NCBI GenBank assembly: GCA_040752025.1
Contig: JBFMFR010000020.1
Location: 36,863 to 100,862 of the forward strand
Direction of reading: 5' to 3'
Length of the DNA stretch: 64,000 bases
DNA from: JBFMFR01 sp040752025
GTDB taxonomy: Bacteria; Chloroflexota; Anaerolineae; Anaerolineales; UBA4823
Of this stretch, positions 10,218 to 18,066 are shown piece after piece. The notes beneath the pieces were generated by a model. That model saw nothing but the letters and a program-made list of their open reading frames with translations. It was not told the origin of the DNA and did no database searches. A program made the position numbers and the translations under genes. Every line of letters begins with the position of its first letter. The first letter of the stretch is position 1.

Positions 10218-10223
10218 ATTATA
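10218..10223 (-). promoter_or_regulatory. -10 box TATAAT just before a start codon (possible leaderless mRNA)
   Basis: A perfect TATAAT on the minus strand ends seven bases before the ATG at 10211, so transcription would begin at or next to that codon. No ribosome-binding site is present. The -35 match is poor (TTGTAT at 17 bases). Confidence 0.45.
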
Positions 10224-10311
10224 AGCAATTTTCAACCCAGATACAATAGACTGTTTGGCCCAATCTCATCAATACACCCATAGACGTGGGAAATTGATGC
10301 CTCGATCGGTC

Positions 10312-10995
10312 TTACACCCCCAACGCATCAGCCAATCCAGGCGTTGAGGCCAGGATCAAATCAACCCCGGCATCCTGTAATTCGCGTTCCTCTCCGAAAC
10401 CACATAGAACGCCCACCGTTTGGGCTCCGGCTGCCCGACCCGCCCGGATGTCCACCGTCGTATCGCCTACCATCAAACAATTCGCTGCCGGTACATCCAA
10501 TTGGTCCGCCGCCCAAAAAATTGGATCAGGATGGGGCTTGGTATAAGCACAGGTTTGCCCGGTGGCAATGCACTGGAAATAGCCCAGCAAACCAAATCGC
10601 TCCAAAAAAGCATACGTACTCCGCCGCCCCCGGGCGCTGACCACGGCTAATGGATAATGAGCCTGAAGCCGCGCCAGCATCTCGTGCACGCCTTCGATCA
10701 ACAAAAACGCCTCTGCGTTTCCCCTCATTCCAAGCCGGTAATACACCCAATCCCCAATCGCCGCCAGTTCATCATCGATTCCCAGCCGGTCGTTCAGACC
10801 CAGCAAGAAATTCCCCGGCGTTTCAGTAGCCATTACCAGCCAACGCGCAAATGCAGTTGGATCACGCCTGGGGAAGAAAAAACGCGCCCAGTTCATTCGC
10901 CTCACTAACTGCTCTACGAACTGGTCATCTGTGTCGCGCAGCGTACCATCCACATCGAAACAAATCGCCCGGATTCTGGAAATATCTAACGGCAT
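10312..10995 (-). CDS. HAD-family phosphatase (phosphoglycolate-phosphatase-like)
   Basis: 227-aa haloacid-dehalogenase-fold hydrolase. Motif I is DVDGTLRDTDD, motif II VVSARGRRS, motif III Lys is in KPHPDPIFWAAD, and motif IV is MVGDTTVDIRAG. A cap of the C1 helical type sits between motifs I and II. The substrate is not determinable; gph/pyrophosphatase-like enzymes share this layout. It is divergent from the DUF6504-like gene, with the promoters in a 42-base shared region. AAGGATG precedes the start. Confidence 0.88.
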   Translation of the reverse strand: MPLDISRIRAICFDVDGTLRDTDDQFVEQLVRRMNWARFFFPRRDPTAFARWLVMATETPGNFLLGLNDRLGIDDELAAIGDWVYYRLGMRGNAEAFLLIEGVHEMLARLQAHYPLAVVSARGRRSTYAFLERFGLLGYFQCIATGQTCAYTKPHPDPIFWAADQLDVPAANCLMVGDTTVDIRAGRAAGAQTVGVLCGFGEERELQDAGVDLILASTPGLADALGV

Positions 10996-11010
10996 AGCGG
11001 CTCATCCTTG

Positions 11011-11016
11011 TATAAT
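11011..11016 (+). promoter_or_regulatory. -10 element of the DUF6504-like gene in a divergent promoter region
   Basis: TATAAT on the plus strand, 21 bases before the ATG at 11038, with GGGAG as ribosome-binding site between. On the minus strand the same stretch reads TATATT/TATTAT upstream of the HAD gene, so the two promoters overlap. No good -35 is seen for either. Confidence 0.45.
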
Positions 11017-11037
11017 ATAGATCAATCGGGAGCACAT

Positions 11038-11403
11038 ATGAAAATCATACCGAAAAAATTCATCAGCGAACAGGTTGAAGTTCGTTTTTCTAAGCCGCCG
11101 GCCTTAGAGAAAAAGCCTGGTCCGCCCGATGGGTTCACCTGGCGAGGTGAATACTTTCCCATCGTGGAAGTGCTCAGCGAGTGGCACGACTACCAGCGCC
11201 GGGGACGTATGGCGCGCAACATGAGACCAGAACATGCTGCCGTAGCTGCGCAGCGCGGCTCTTGGGGAGTAGGTCAAGATTACTTCCGTGTGCGCACAGC
11301 CACGGGACGCATCTTCGATCTTTATTATGACCGGGCCCCCAAGAACGTCGACTCCCGCAAAGGCGCCTGGTTTCTAGATCGAGAAATGGAAGAGACAACC
11401 TGA
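11038..11403 (+). CDS. DUF6504-like small protein
   Basis: 121-aa protein starting MKIIPKKFISEQVEVRF. The layout of an N-terminal strand, a WRGEYFPIVEVLSEW block, a variable middle and a C-terminal RVRTATGRIFDLYYDR block resembles the DUF6504 family of small Actinobacteria and Chloroflexi proteins of unknown role. The start is set by GGGAG upstream, not by an earlier in-frame codon at 11008 that would overlap the -10 box. Family naming is from memory of the pattern and is moderately sure. Confidence 0.65.
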   Translation: MKIIPKKFISEQVEVRFSKPPALEKKPGPPDGFTWRGEYFPIVEVLSEWHDYQRRGRMARNMRPEHAAVAAQRGSWGVGQDYFRVRTATGRIFDLYYDRAPKNVDSRKGAWFLDREMEETT

Positions 11404-11436
11404 TCAACACCAAAGGCGGGCTTTCGATAAAACACA

Positions 11437-12510
11437 TCAGCCTTTGCGGTTGAGCAAGCTGCCAACCAACACCAGCAGAGCGCCGCCTACCACCAAAACA
11501 GCAATCCCGATCAACAGCGGATCGGTGGTCGCTATCGGAGAGGCTTCCCGCCCATCGTCAACCACTTCACGCGTCGAACCGACCTCTGGCGAGGCCTGGG
11601 TTACAGGCTGGTTGGTTGGCCTGAGTGTGCGCGTCGGGCGCTTGGTTGGCGTGGCGGGTATGGGAGTTGGCGTATCGGTCACCAAGGGGGTAGCGTTTGG
11701 ATCTGCGGTTTTGATAATCACTTTATCCCCGGGATGGATCACCGGGTTGGCGTTATAGTTGTTAATTCGCAGGATCTCCGCCAGGCTGACACTGTACAGC
11801 GCAGCGATATTCCATAGCGCCTGCCCGGGTTGCACAATGTGTACAATCGAGCCATCTGGGCCCGGGGTAGAGATTTCCGCCGGGTAGAAAGTCGCCGCCG
11901 TAGCCCCCACCCCCGCGCTGCTGGTCGAAGCCGCACCGCTGCCCGTCCCGCCGCTGACCGCGCCAACATCCAACGTGAAATATACCGTAGAGCCATTCGT
12001 GGCAACGCCCGCGCCCGCGTCCACGTAACTTGTCGAAAGCATCGTGGTCAGGTGCGAACTATCACCCTGCCACCATTGTACAGCCTGCTGGTAAGTGGCA
12101 CTGTTGCCGCCGTAGATATTTTCGCTCAGCGAGAAGCTCGCCCCGCCTCCATACCCGGCTGCAGCCGCGCGCGTTTTGGGCGACGAACCCCCCGCACCGC
12201 TATGCGTGACCGAGCCGATCGAGGCCTGGTACTCGCTATGCGCCTGCGCCGCCGCCATCAAAGCGCCATTTATCTGGTAGGGCGCTAAACCATTGGCAGC
12301 GCGCAACTGATTGACAGCCGCGATCACATCATAGGCGCTCCCAGCCGCATTCCAGTTCACCTGCACATCTCCAGCGAGCGTCTTCGAAGCATCCACGCCT
12401 GCGGACAAAAACAAAACCAGGCAGACCAAGGCAGCATACAACCACGCAGACCGGTGCGGAACTGATCCGCCTTGCCGTTTGGAAAATCGTGACAGTTTGT
12501 GGTACAACAT
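11437..12510 (-). CDS. CAP-domain surface protein with LysM and C-terminal membrane anchor
   Basis: About 357 aa. The ATG at 12510 has CGAGGA upstream. Signal/membrane segment near residues 22-42; CAP/SCP domain near residues 58-180 with HSEYQASIG, HSGAGGSS, ENIYGG and QWWQGDSSH matching the conserved CAP blocks; one LysM near residues 224-272; a Thr/Pro-rich spacer; and a C-terminal hydrophobic helix followed by RKG. This suggests a protein fixed in the membrane and holding a CAP domain at the wall. It begins a few bases after the polX stop on the same strand, so translation is likely coupled. Confidence 0.85.
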   Translation of the reverse strand: MLYHKLSRFSKRQGGSVPHRSAWLYAALVCLVLFLSAGVDASKTLAGDVQVNWNAAGSAYDVIAAVNQLRAANGLAPYQINGALMAAAQAHSEYQASIGSVTHSGAGGSSPKTRAAAAGYGGGASFSLSENIYGGNSATYQQAVQWWQGDSSHLTTMLSTSYVDAGAGVATNGSTVYFTLDVGAVSGGTGSGAASTSSAGVGATAATFYPAEISTPGPDGSIVHIVQPGQALWNIAALYSVSLAEILRINNYNANPVIHPGDKVIIKTADPNATPLVTDTPTPIPATPTKRPTRTLRPTNQPVTQASPEVGSTREVVDDGREASPIATTDPLLIGIAVLVVGGALLVLVGSLLNRKG

Positions 12511-12516
12511 CAAAGT

Positions 12517-14259
12517 TTATCCTCGTTGGCGCAGCCAGGTAAGCAAGCGTTCCCTGTCCCAGGCGTTGATCACATCTTCTGGCGTTACCCAGCCGCGCCG
12601 CGCCGTCGCCACCCCAAAGTGCAGCATGTCCAGGTCGCTCTCGCTATGTGCATCGGTATTGATCGCCAGGGGAATGCCCATCTCGATCGCTCTGCGAGCG
12701 TAGACATCATCCAGATCCAGGCGCGCAGGATGAGCATTGATCTCCAAGGCCACGCCGTGTTCAGCCGCCGCCTCCAGGACAGCGTCCATATCCAGATCCG
12801 CCCCCTCGCGGTTAGGGATCATCCGCCCGGTTGGGTGACCGATGATATCCACGTGTGGGTTACTGATGGCATTCAACAAACGCTGCGTCACCTGCTGGCT
12901 CGGCTGGCGCAGGCTGACGTGCAGCGAAGCAATCACGACATCCAGTTTTGCCAACACCTCATCGGGGAAATCCAACGTACCATCCGCTCGAATCTCCACT
13001 TCGCAGCCTTGCAGCAATCGCAGCGAGTCGCCCAGCTCGCCCTGTATGGCATCGATTTCTGTGCGCTGCTCTAGCAGATCTTCGACCGTCAATCCTCCCG
13101 CTACACCCAGGCTGCCAGAATGATCCGTGATCGCCAGCACGCGCATACCGCGCCGGCGCGCTGCCTGCGCCATATCCAGGATAGACAGCTTCCCATCGCT
13201 CCAGGTGGAATGGGCGTGGAGTTCAGCCTGCACATCCTGTCTGGCAACCAGGCGCGGCAGCGTGCCAGCTCGCGCCGCCTGGACCTCGCCCCGATCCTCG
13301 CGCATCTCCGGTGGAATCCAGGGCAGCCCCAGGGTTTCATACACCTGCTGCTCCGTTTCGCACAACAATTCAGAACCATCCTGCCGCAAAAAAGCCTGGT
13401 CGGAGAGCGACAGGCCCTGCTTCAGCGCCAGTTCGCGCAGGCGCACGTTATGATCTTTGGAGCCCGTGGCATATTGCAGCGCCGTTCCAAAGCGCTCCGG
13501 CGGGTGCACCCATAATTGTGCTCGCAGGTGGCGGGCGAACTCCACACTGGCCTTGGTTTCGCCCTGGCTGACCACCCGGATCACCTCCGGGTGGCTGATA
13601 AAAGCCTGCATTACCGCGCTTGAATCGTGCGCCGCCGCCAACAAATCCAGGTCGCCGACCGTGGCGCGCATGCGCCGCAAGCTGCCTGCAGCCTCTGCTG
13701 CCTGTACACCAGGCGTGGACCGCAGCATGGCTAACAATTCCTGGGCAAACGGCCAGGCTTTACCCAATGGAACGCGATCCGTGCGCCGGGACAAAGCCTC
13801 GATCCCTGCCAGAATGCGCTGTTCCGATTTCTCCCCCATGCCTGATAGAGCCCGCAGCTTCCCTGCCCGCGCCGCAGCCTCCAGGCCTGCCAGGTCGACG
13901 ATATTCAGCTCTTTCCAGAACAAAGCCGCTTTCTTTGGTCCCAGGTCTGGCACCTGCAACAGGTCCACCAGGCTGGCAGGCACCTGCTGCTCCAGCTTCT
14001 CCAGGAACTCCAACTTGCCCGTCGCCAGCAGTTCCTCGATCTTCTCGGCAATCGCCTTGCCCACACCAGGGATATCGGTCAGGTGGCCTTCGCGTCGCAC
14101 ATCGTTTACATCGCGTCCCAGGTTCTCCAGGCTGTCTGCCGCCTTGCGGTAAGCCAGGATTTTATAGATCACCTCGCCCCTGATCTCCAACAAATTTGCG
14201 ATCAGGCGGAAGATCTCGACAAGGTCTTGGTTCGTCATCAGCTTGGGCTTTGAAGACAT
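12517..14259 (-). CDS. polX: DNA polymerase X with C-terminal PHP domain
   Basis: Bacterial PolX, a gap-filling repair polymerase fused to a PHP 3'-5' exonuclease. The start is taken at the ATG at 14259; an in-frame TTG lies five codons earlier. Residues 1-150 hold helix-hairpin-helix elements (DIPGVGKAIAEKIEEL, LQVPDLGPKKAALFWKEL). The nucleotidyltransferase part carries EAAGSLRRMRATVGDLDLL. The PHP domain has ELHAHSTWSDG, AITDHSG, VIASLH and INTDAH metal-binding motifs. Length is normal for the family. The CAP gene follows directly. Confidence 0.95.
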   Translation of the reverse strand: MSSKPKLMTNQDLVEIFRLIANLLEIRGEVIYKILAYRKAADSLENLGRDVNDVRREGHLTDIPGVGKAIAEKIEELLATGKLEFLEKLEQQVPASLVDLLQVPDLGPKKAALFWKELNIVDLAGLEAAARAGKLRALSGMGEKSEQRILAGIEALSRRTDRVPLGKAWPFAQELLAMLRSTPGVQAAEAAGSLRRMRATVGDLDLLAAAHDSSAVMQAFISHPEVIRVVSQGETKASVEFARHLRAQLWVHPPERFGTALQYATGSKDHNVRLRELALKQGLSLSDQAFLRQDGSELLCETEQQVYETLGLPWIPPEMREDRGEVQAARAGTLPRLVARQDVQAELHAHSTWSDGKLSILDMAQAARRRGMRVLAITDHSGSLGVAGGLTVEDLLEQRTEIDAIQGELGDSLRLLQGCEVEIRADGTLDFPDEVLAKLDVVIASLHVSLRQPSQQVTQRLLNAISNPHVDIIGHPTGRMIPNREGADLDMDAVLEAAAEHGVALEINAHPARLDLDDVYARRAIEMGIPLAINTDAHSESDLDMLHFGVATARRGWVTPEDVINAWDRERLLTWLRQRG

Positions 14260-14321
14260 AGATAAACTTTCCAATAAATGGTTTCGATCTCCAATTTTAC
14301 CATTTTCGTGCGCGGCGAGAT

Positions 14322-15302
14322 TTACTCCGACCAGTCCTGGGCATACCAGCGCAGATAAGTCTCTACGTGCACCTGCCAGTAAGCCTCTTCATGGTAGCCC
14401 GAGAAAAGGTGCCATTCATGAGGCACATCCCACTCATTCAACAATTTCTCGAACCACAGGGAAACATCCATGATCTCAGGCCGGTCCTTATCGCCCACAT
14501 CCACATAGAGGCGCGGGTATTGTTCCGGCGGAATCGTATCCAGGTACACGCGCATGCGCTGCGCGTCATCATAGAAAATTGCCGGGCTGTGCGCTCCCAA
14601 TGCGCCAAACTGCTCCCAATATACGAACGCCAGGTGCACCGCCCAACCAGCCCCGCGCGAAAGCCCGCCCACCGCCCGCTGAGAGCGCTCTGGGATGGTA
14701 CGGTACTCGCTGTCGATAAGCGGCATCAACTCATTCACGACCACCTGGGCGAAATTGTTCTCGGATGGCTGGCCCCCATAGCGATCGCGCGGCATTACAA
14801 CGATGAACGGAGCGATTTGGCCTGCTTCCACCAATCGATCGATGGTTTCATCCACACCCAGCCGGTCCCACTGGTCATCGTTGTAACTTTGCCCGTGGAT
14901 CAAATACAAAACCGGATAACGATGTGAGGTTTGTTGATCGTAACAGGGCGGCACGTAGACGCGATAATCCATCGGCAGGCGTAATAACAGCGTGCGCAGG
15001 CTGTCTGTTTCGATCCGCCCGCCCTGGCTCAAACAAGCCAATGGCGTGGCAGTCGCCGTGTTCGTTGGGGTCTTTGTAGCCAATGGCCTGGCAGTTGGCG
15101 TGGAAGTTGTTGTCGCCGGCGCATGCGCTGTGGACGTCTGCGTTGGTGGCAAGGCAGCGGTTGGGGATATTAACGGGCGCGCCTGTAAAGTTCCTCCAGG
15201 CGCTGGAGATGGCTCCACCTGCATCTGCGCGCCCGCGCGGGTCGCGCAGGCAGACAGGCCCAGCGCGCAAACCAGAATCAACATCCAGACAATTTTCTGC
15301 AA
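14322..15302 (-). CDS. Lipoprotein of the putative esterase (enterochelin-esterase-like) family
   Basis: The TTG at 15302 is favoured because GAGGAAG lies just upstream and the resulting protein starts with a clean lipoprotein signal whose lipobox is LSAC (Cys near residue 19). A longer reading from 15422 lacks such a signal. A Thr/Pro spacer follows, then an alpha/beta-hydrolase domain with GLSRG around the nucleophile Ser and a terminal FSGYHEE supplying His. It resembles PF00756 esterases. It would act outside the membrane; the substrate is unknown. Confidence 0.8.
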   Translation of the reverse strand: MQKIVWMLILVCALGLSACATRAGAQMQVEPSPAPGGTLQARPLISPTAALPPTQTSTAHAPATTTSTPTARPLATKTPTNTATATPLACLSQGGRIETDSLRTLLLRLPMDYRVYVPPCYDQQTSHRYPVLYLIHGQSYNDDQWDRLGVDETIDRLVEAGQIAPFIVVMPRDRYGGQPSENNFAQVVVNELMPLIDSEYRTIPERSQRAVGGLSRGAGWAVHLAFVYWEQFGALGAHSPAIFYDDAQRMRVYLDTIPPEQYPRLYVDVGDKDRPEIMDVSLWFEKLLNEWDVPHEWHLFSGYHEEAYWQVHVETYLRWYAQDWSE

Positions 15303-15505
15303 CGAACTTCCTCGAACGTCCCTGAGAATAACTTGCGCCGCAGGAAGCGACGCTCCTCCGACGCAATATGCAAGCCCCCCAATTTTACACCATACCTGCC
15401 TGAAGCGCACGGGCCGCGCCAAAAAACAACCCGGCTGTCATTCGCTACCCGGCCAAGCCCGAATTCCTTGAGGTTTCCTTCCCACTGAGCCGGGTAATCC
15501 TCCTA

Positions 15506-15548
15506 CGGCGCCGGCAGTGTTCTCCTCACCAAAACACTGCCGGCGCCG
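15506..15548. repeat. Perfect 16-bp inverted repeat between spoVS and the esterase gene
   Basis: Arms at 15506-15521 and 15533-15548 pair perfectly around an 11-base loop. A second outer pair (CGGGTAA at 15491-15497, TTACCCG at 15556-15562) could extend the structure. There is no T-tract on either side, so it is not a classical intrinsic terminator. A transcript-stabilising hairpin or REP-like element are the other readings. Confidence 0.7.
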
Positions 15549-15567
15549 CCCCGGCTTACCCGATGGT

Positions 15568-15828
15568 CTAGCGCGCCTCCACTACAAACTTGATCGCTGT
15601 GCGCACCTTTTCGTCGATCTCTACGTCCACAAATTCCGGCGTGAAGACGATTTCAAAACCATCTTCCTTCAGATAGCCCTTGGCAAGCGCCAAGGCTTTT
15701 ACGGCTTGGTTAACCGCAATGGCGCCAATTGCCTGTACTTCGGCGCGTTTGTTTTCACGAAAGACTCCAGCGATGGCGCCTGCCACTGCGGAGGTGCGTG
15801 AGGTACCTGAGACTTTAATGACGTTCAT
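15568..15828 (-). CDS. spoVS: Stage V sporulation protein S family (SpoVS)
   Basis: 86-aa protein starting MNVIKVSGTSRTSAVAGAI, with the family core VQAIGAIAVNQAVKALALAKGYL. SpoVS folds are small Alba-like nucleic-acid-binding domains found in spore formers and also in Thermus and Chloroflexi that do not sporulate. The start codon is set by GGGAGGGA upstream; the longer open frame has no such signal. No sporulation genes are near. It is likely a nucleic-acid-binding regulator here, which is inference. Confidence 0.93.
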   Translation of the reverse strand: MNVIKVSGTSRTSAVAGAIAGVFRENKRAEVQAIGAIAVNQAVKALALAKGYLKEDGFEIVFTPEFVDVEIDEKVRTAIKFVVEAR

Positions 15829-16028
15829 GGTTGGTCCCTCCCTGGCAAGAGATTCTGTCTCGGTCTGAAGGTGCAAATCAACAAGAATCTGCATTTCAAT
15901 TCTACAAGATTTTTTAAAACAAAGCAAGCGGCAAAATCACCGAATCCGCGCATTTTCATCAAAATTGAAGTAAACTATTCTTTAGAGCAGCACACTAACC
16001 ATCGAGGAGGCAGTACACAGCAAAAACC

Positions 16029-16385
16029 ATGTCCCGTTGGATTCGTTTTCTCATTGCTATCCTGGTCGGCATCGGCCTGGGTTTGCTGTATGGTTGGGTG
16101 ATCAGCCCGGTAGAATACGTCAACACCACACCAGATACCTTGCGCATCGACTTCAAAACCGATTACGTTTTGATGGTGGCGGAGGCCTACCAGAGCGATG
16201 GGAATCTTCCCCTGGCAGTCCGTCGACTGGCGTTGCTGGGTGAAGCCCCGCCGAACGATCTGGCCTACCAGGCGATCATCTTCGCCCAAAAGATCGGCTA
16301 CGCCGACGATGATCTAACCCTGATGCAAAATCTGCTGAACGCCTTGCAGACCTATCCAATCGACCAGGGAACACCGCAGCCATGA
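16029..16385 (+). CDS. Membrane-anchored protein, first of a paralogous pair
   Basis: 118 aa. An N-terminal membrane helix (residues 6-28) is followed by SPVEYVNTTPDTLRIDFKTDYV, a block repeated in the next gene. The rest is helical, TPR-like in character (AEAYQSDGNLPLAVRRLALLG). A GAGGAGG motif lies about 18 bases before the ATG, which is further than usual. The stop overlaps the ATG of the paralogue by four bases, indicating coupling. No known family; a small envelope-sensing or scaffold role is only speculation. Confidence 0.75.
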   Translation: MSRWIRFLIAILVGIGLGLLYGWVISPVEYVNTTPDTLRIDFKTDYVLMVAEAYQSDGNLPLAVRRLALLGEAPPNDLAYQAIIFAQKIGYADDDLTLMQNLLNALQTYPIDQGTPQP

Positions 16386-17335
16386 ACGAAGAGCGCGGAC
16401 CCTGGTATCTGCTCACCGGCTTGCTAATTGGCATCGCCCTGGGACTAATGTACGCCTGGGCTGTCCAACCGGTAGAGTATGTAGACACATCGCCAGCCTC
16501 TCTGCGACCTGAGTTCAAGGATTACTTTCGCGCCCTGATCGCTTCGGCCTATGTTGCCAATGGCGATCTGGTACGCGCCGAAGCGCGCCTGGAGAAGTTG
16601 GAAGATGATGATATCTTGCGCGTGTTGGTCGAACAGGCTCAACGCACTTTGGCCCAGGGCGACTCTCCGGATGAGGCCCGCTCCCTGGGAATTCTGGCGA
16701 TCGCCCTGGGCCAGGGCGCTCCTGGCCCAGCCCTGGCCATTACCCCTATCCAGGGCAGTTTAACGCCCACGGATAACTTTACTGATACACCCACCTACGC
16801 GATCCCCACCACTACCCCCACCGCTACGTTCACCGCCACGTCTACCCTGCAGGCTACTCCATCTGAGGCTGCCTCCCCTACCCTCACCGATACCCCAACG
16901 CTTACTCCAACACTCGAACTTGAGGGAACGCCTTCCGCCACGCCACGCCCCAGGCCCACCTTTACCCCCACGCGCACACCGACCGTCACCCTCACCCCGG
17001 GCGGGCCTTTCCTCCTGGTCAGCCAGGAAAAGATCTGCGACCAGATGCTGCCTGAGCCGTTGCTACTGATCGAAGCCACGAACTTGTTGGGCGATCCGCT
17101 GCCCGGCATCCTGGTCACCGTCACCTGGAATGGCGGCGAAGAGCGCTTCTACACCGGTTTGAAGCCCGAAAAAGGGTTGGGTTATGCCGATTTCACCGCC
17201 GTGCAAGGCGTTACCTACACCGTGCGCTTGGGTGATGGCGGCCAGCCAGTGACCGGACTAACCGCCGTTCAGTGCCAGGGGGCTGGCGGAGCTACTTACT
17301 GGGGCGCCTGGCTGCTGAAATTCGTTCAAACATAA
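16382..17335 (+). CDS. Membrane-anchored protein with Thr/Pro linker, second of a paralogous pair
   Basis: 317 aa. Residues 1-110 parallel the preceding protein: a membrane helix, then QPVEYVDTSPASLRPEFKDYF and a helical AYVANGDLVRAEARLEKL segment. About 80 residues of Thr/Pro/Ser-rich linker follow, then a beta-rich C-terminal domain (about residues 210-317) with PLPGILVTVTWNGGEE that looks Ig/CNA-like. It is probably on the outer face of the membrane. The ATG overlaps the upstream stop as ATGA. Confidence 0.75.
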   Translation: MNEERGPWYLLTGLLIGIALGLMYAWAVQPVEYVDTSPASLRPEFKDYFRALIASAYVANGDLVRAEARLEKLEDDDILRVLVEQAQRTLAQGDSPDEARSLGILAIALGQGAPGPALAITPIQGSLTPTDNFTDTPTYAIPTTTPTATFTATSTLQATPSEAASPTLTDTPTLTPTLELEGTPSATPRPRPTFTPTRTPTVTLTPGGPFLLVSQEKICDQMLPEPLLLIEATNLLGDPLPGILVTVTWNGGEERFYTGLKPEKGLGYADFTAVQGVTYTVRLGDGGQPVTGLTAVQCQGAGGATYWGAWLLKFVQT

Positions 17336-17346
17336 GAGCGTGAATT

Positions 17347-18066
17347 TTGATCTTCGAACATGCCTCTCTCGATGATTGCGCCGAAGCGACCGGGCTTGTG
17401 GTCGTTATTGACGTAATCCGCGCCTTCACCAGCGCCGCCGTTGCCCTGGCGGCTGGCGCGACCGAAATACTGCTGGTCAGCACCGTCGAAGAAGCCCTGG
17501 CGCTTCGCCAGCGCTTTCCCGCCTCCTTGCTGATGGGCGAAGTGGGCGGCCTGCGGCCGGCTGGCTTCGACTTTGGCAATTCCCCCTTTCACCTGGTAGC
17601 GCAGGATCTATCCGGCAAGCGTATGATCCAGCGCACCAGCGCCGGGACGCAGGGTGTGGTGCGCAGCCTCCGGGCCGAACCCCTTTTAGCCAGCAGCTTT
17701 GTCTGCGCCCGCGCCACCGTCTGCCACATTCAACGCCTGCAGCCCGGCCAGGTGACCCTGGTGGTCACCGGCATCCCGCCGTTGGGAATGCCTGGCAGCC
17801 TCGTGCCTGGCATGGGCGCTGAAGATGCCGCCTGCGCCGATTATCTGAAAGCTTTATTACTCGGCCAGTCGCCCGACCCGCGCCCCTATCGACAGCGCGT
17901 TTGGGACTCGCCTGCCGCGCACAAGTTCATTGACCCCACCATGAGCGAGTTTCCACTTGAGGACCTCGATTATTGTATGCATCTGGACCGCTACGATTTC
18001 TCTATGCCTATCTACCGGCGCGGTGATCTGCTGGTCATGGAAAAATTCGAAGACATGGCGCCCTAG
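17347..18066 (+). CDS. comB: 2-phosphosulfolactate phosphatase-like protein (ComB family)
   Basis: 239 aa, TTG start. VVVIDVIRAFTSAAVAL, MGEVGGLRPAGFDFGNSP and RTSAGTQGVV are the conserved blocks of ComB, a Mg-dependent acid phosphatase known from coenzyme M synthesis in methanogens. In bacteria the same fold is common without the rest of that pathway, and no other sulfolactate gene is near, so the substrate is uncertain. Its stop codon interlocks with that of the convergent recD2. Confidence 0.85.
   Translation: MIFEHASLDDCAEATGLVVVIDVIRAFTSAAVALAAGATEILLVSTVEEALALRQRFPASLLMGEVGGLRPAGFDFGNSPFHLVAQDLSGKRMIQRTSAGTQGVVRSLRAEPLLASSFVCARATVCHIQRLQPGQVTLVVTGIPPLGMPGSLVPGMGAEDAACADYLKALLLGQSPDPRPYRQRVWDSPAAHKFIDPTMSEFPLEDLDYCMHLDRYDFSMPIYRRGDLLVMEKFEDMAP

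Noticed and set aside
15506..15548. Classical intrinsic terminator
   Set aside because: The hairpin is strong but neither strand has a following T-tract, so it is listed as an inverted repeat instead.
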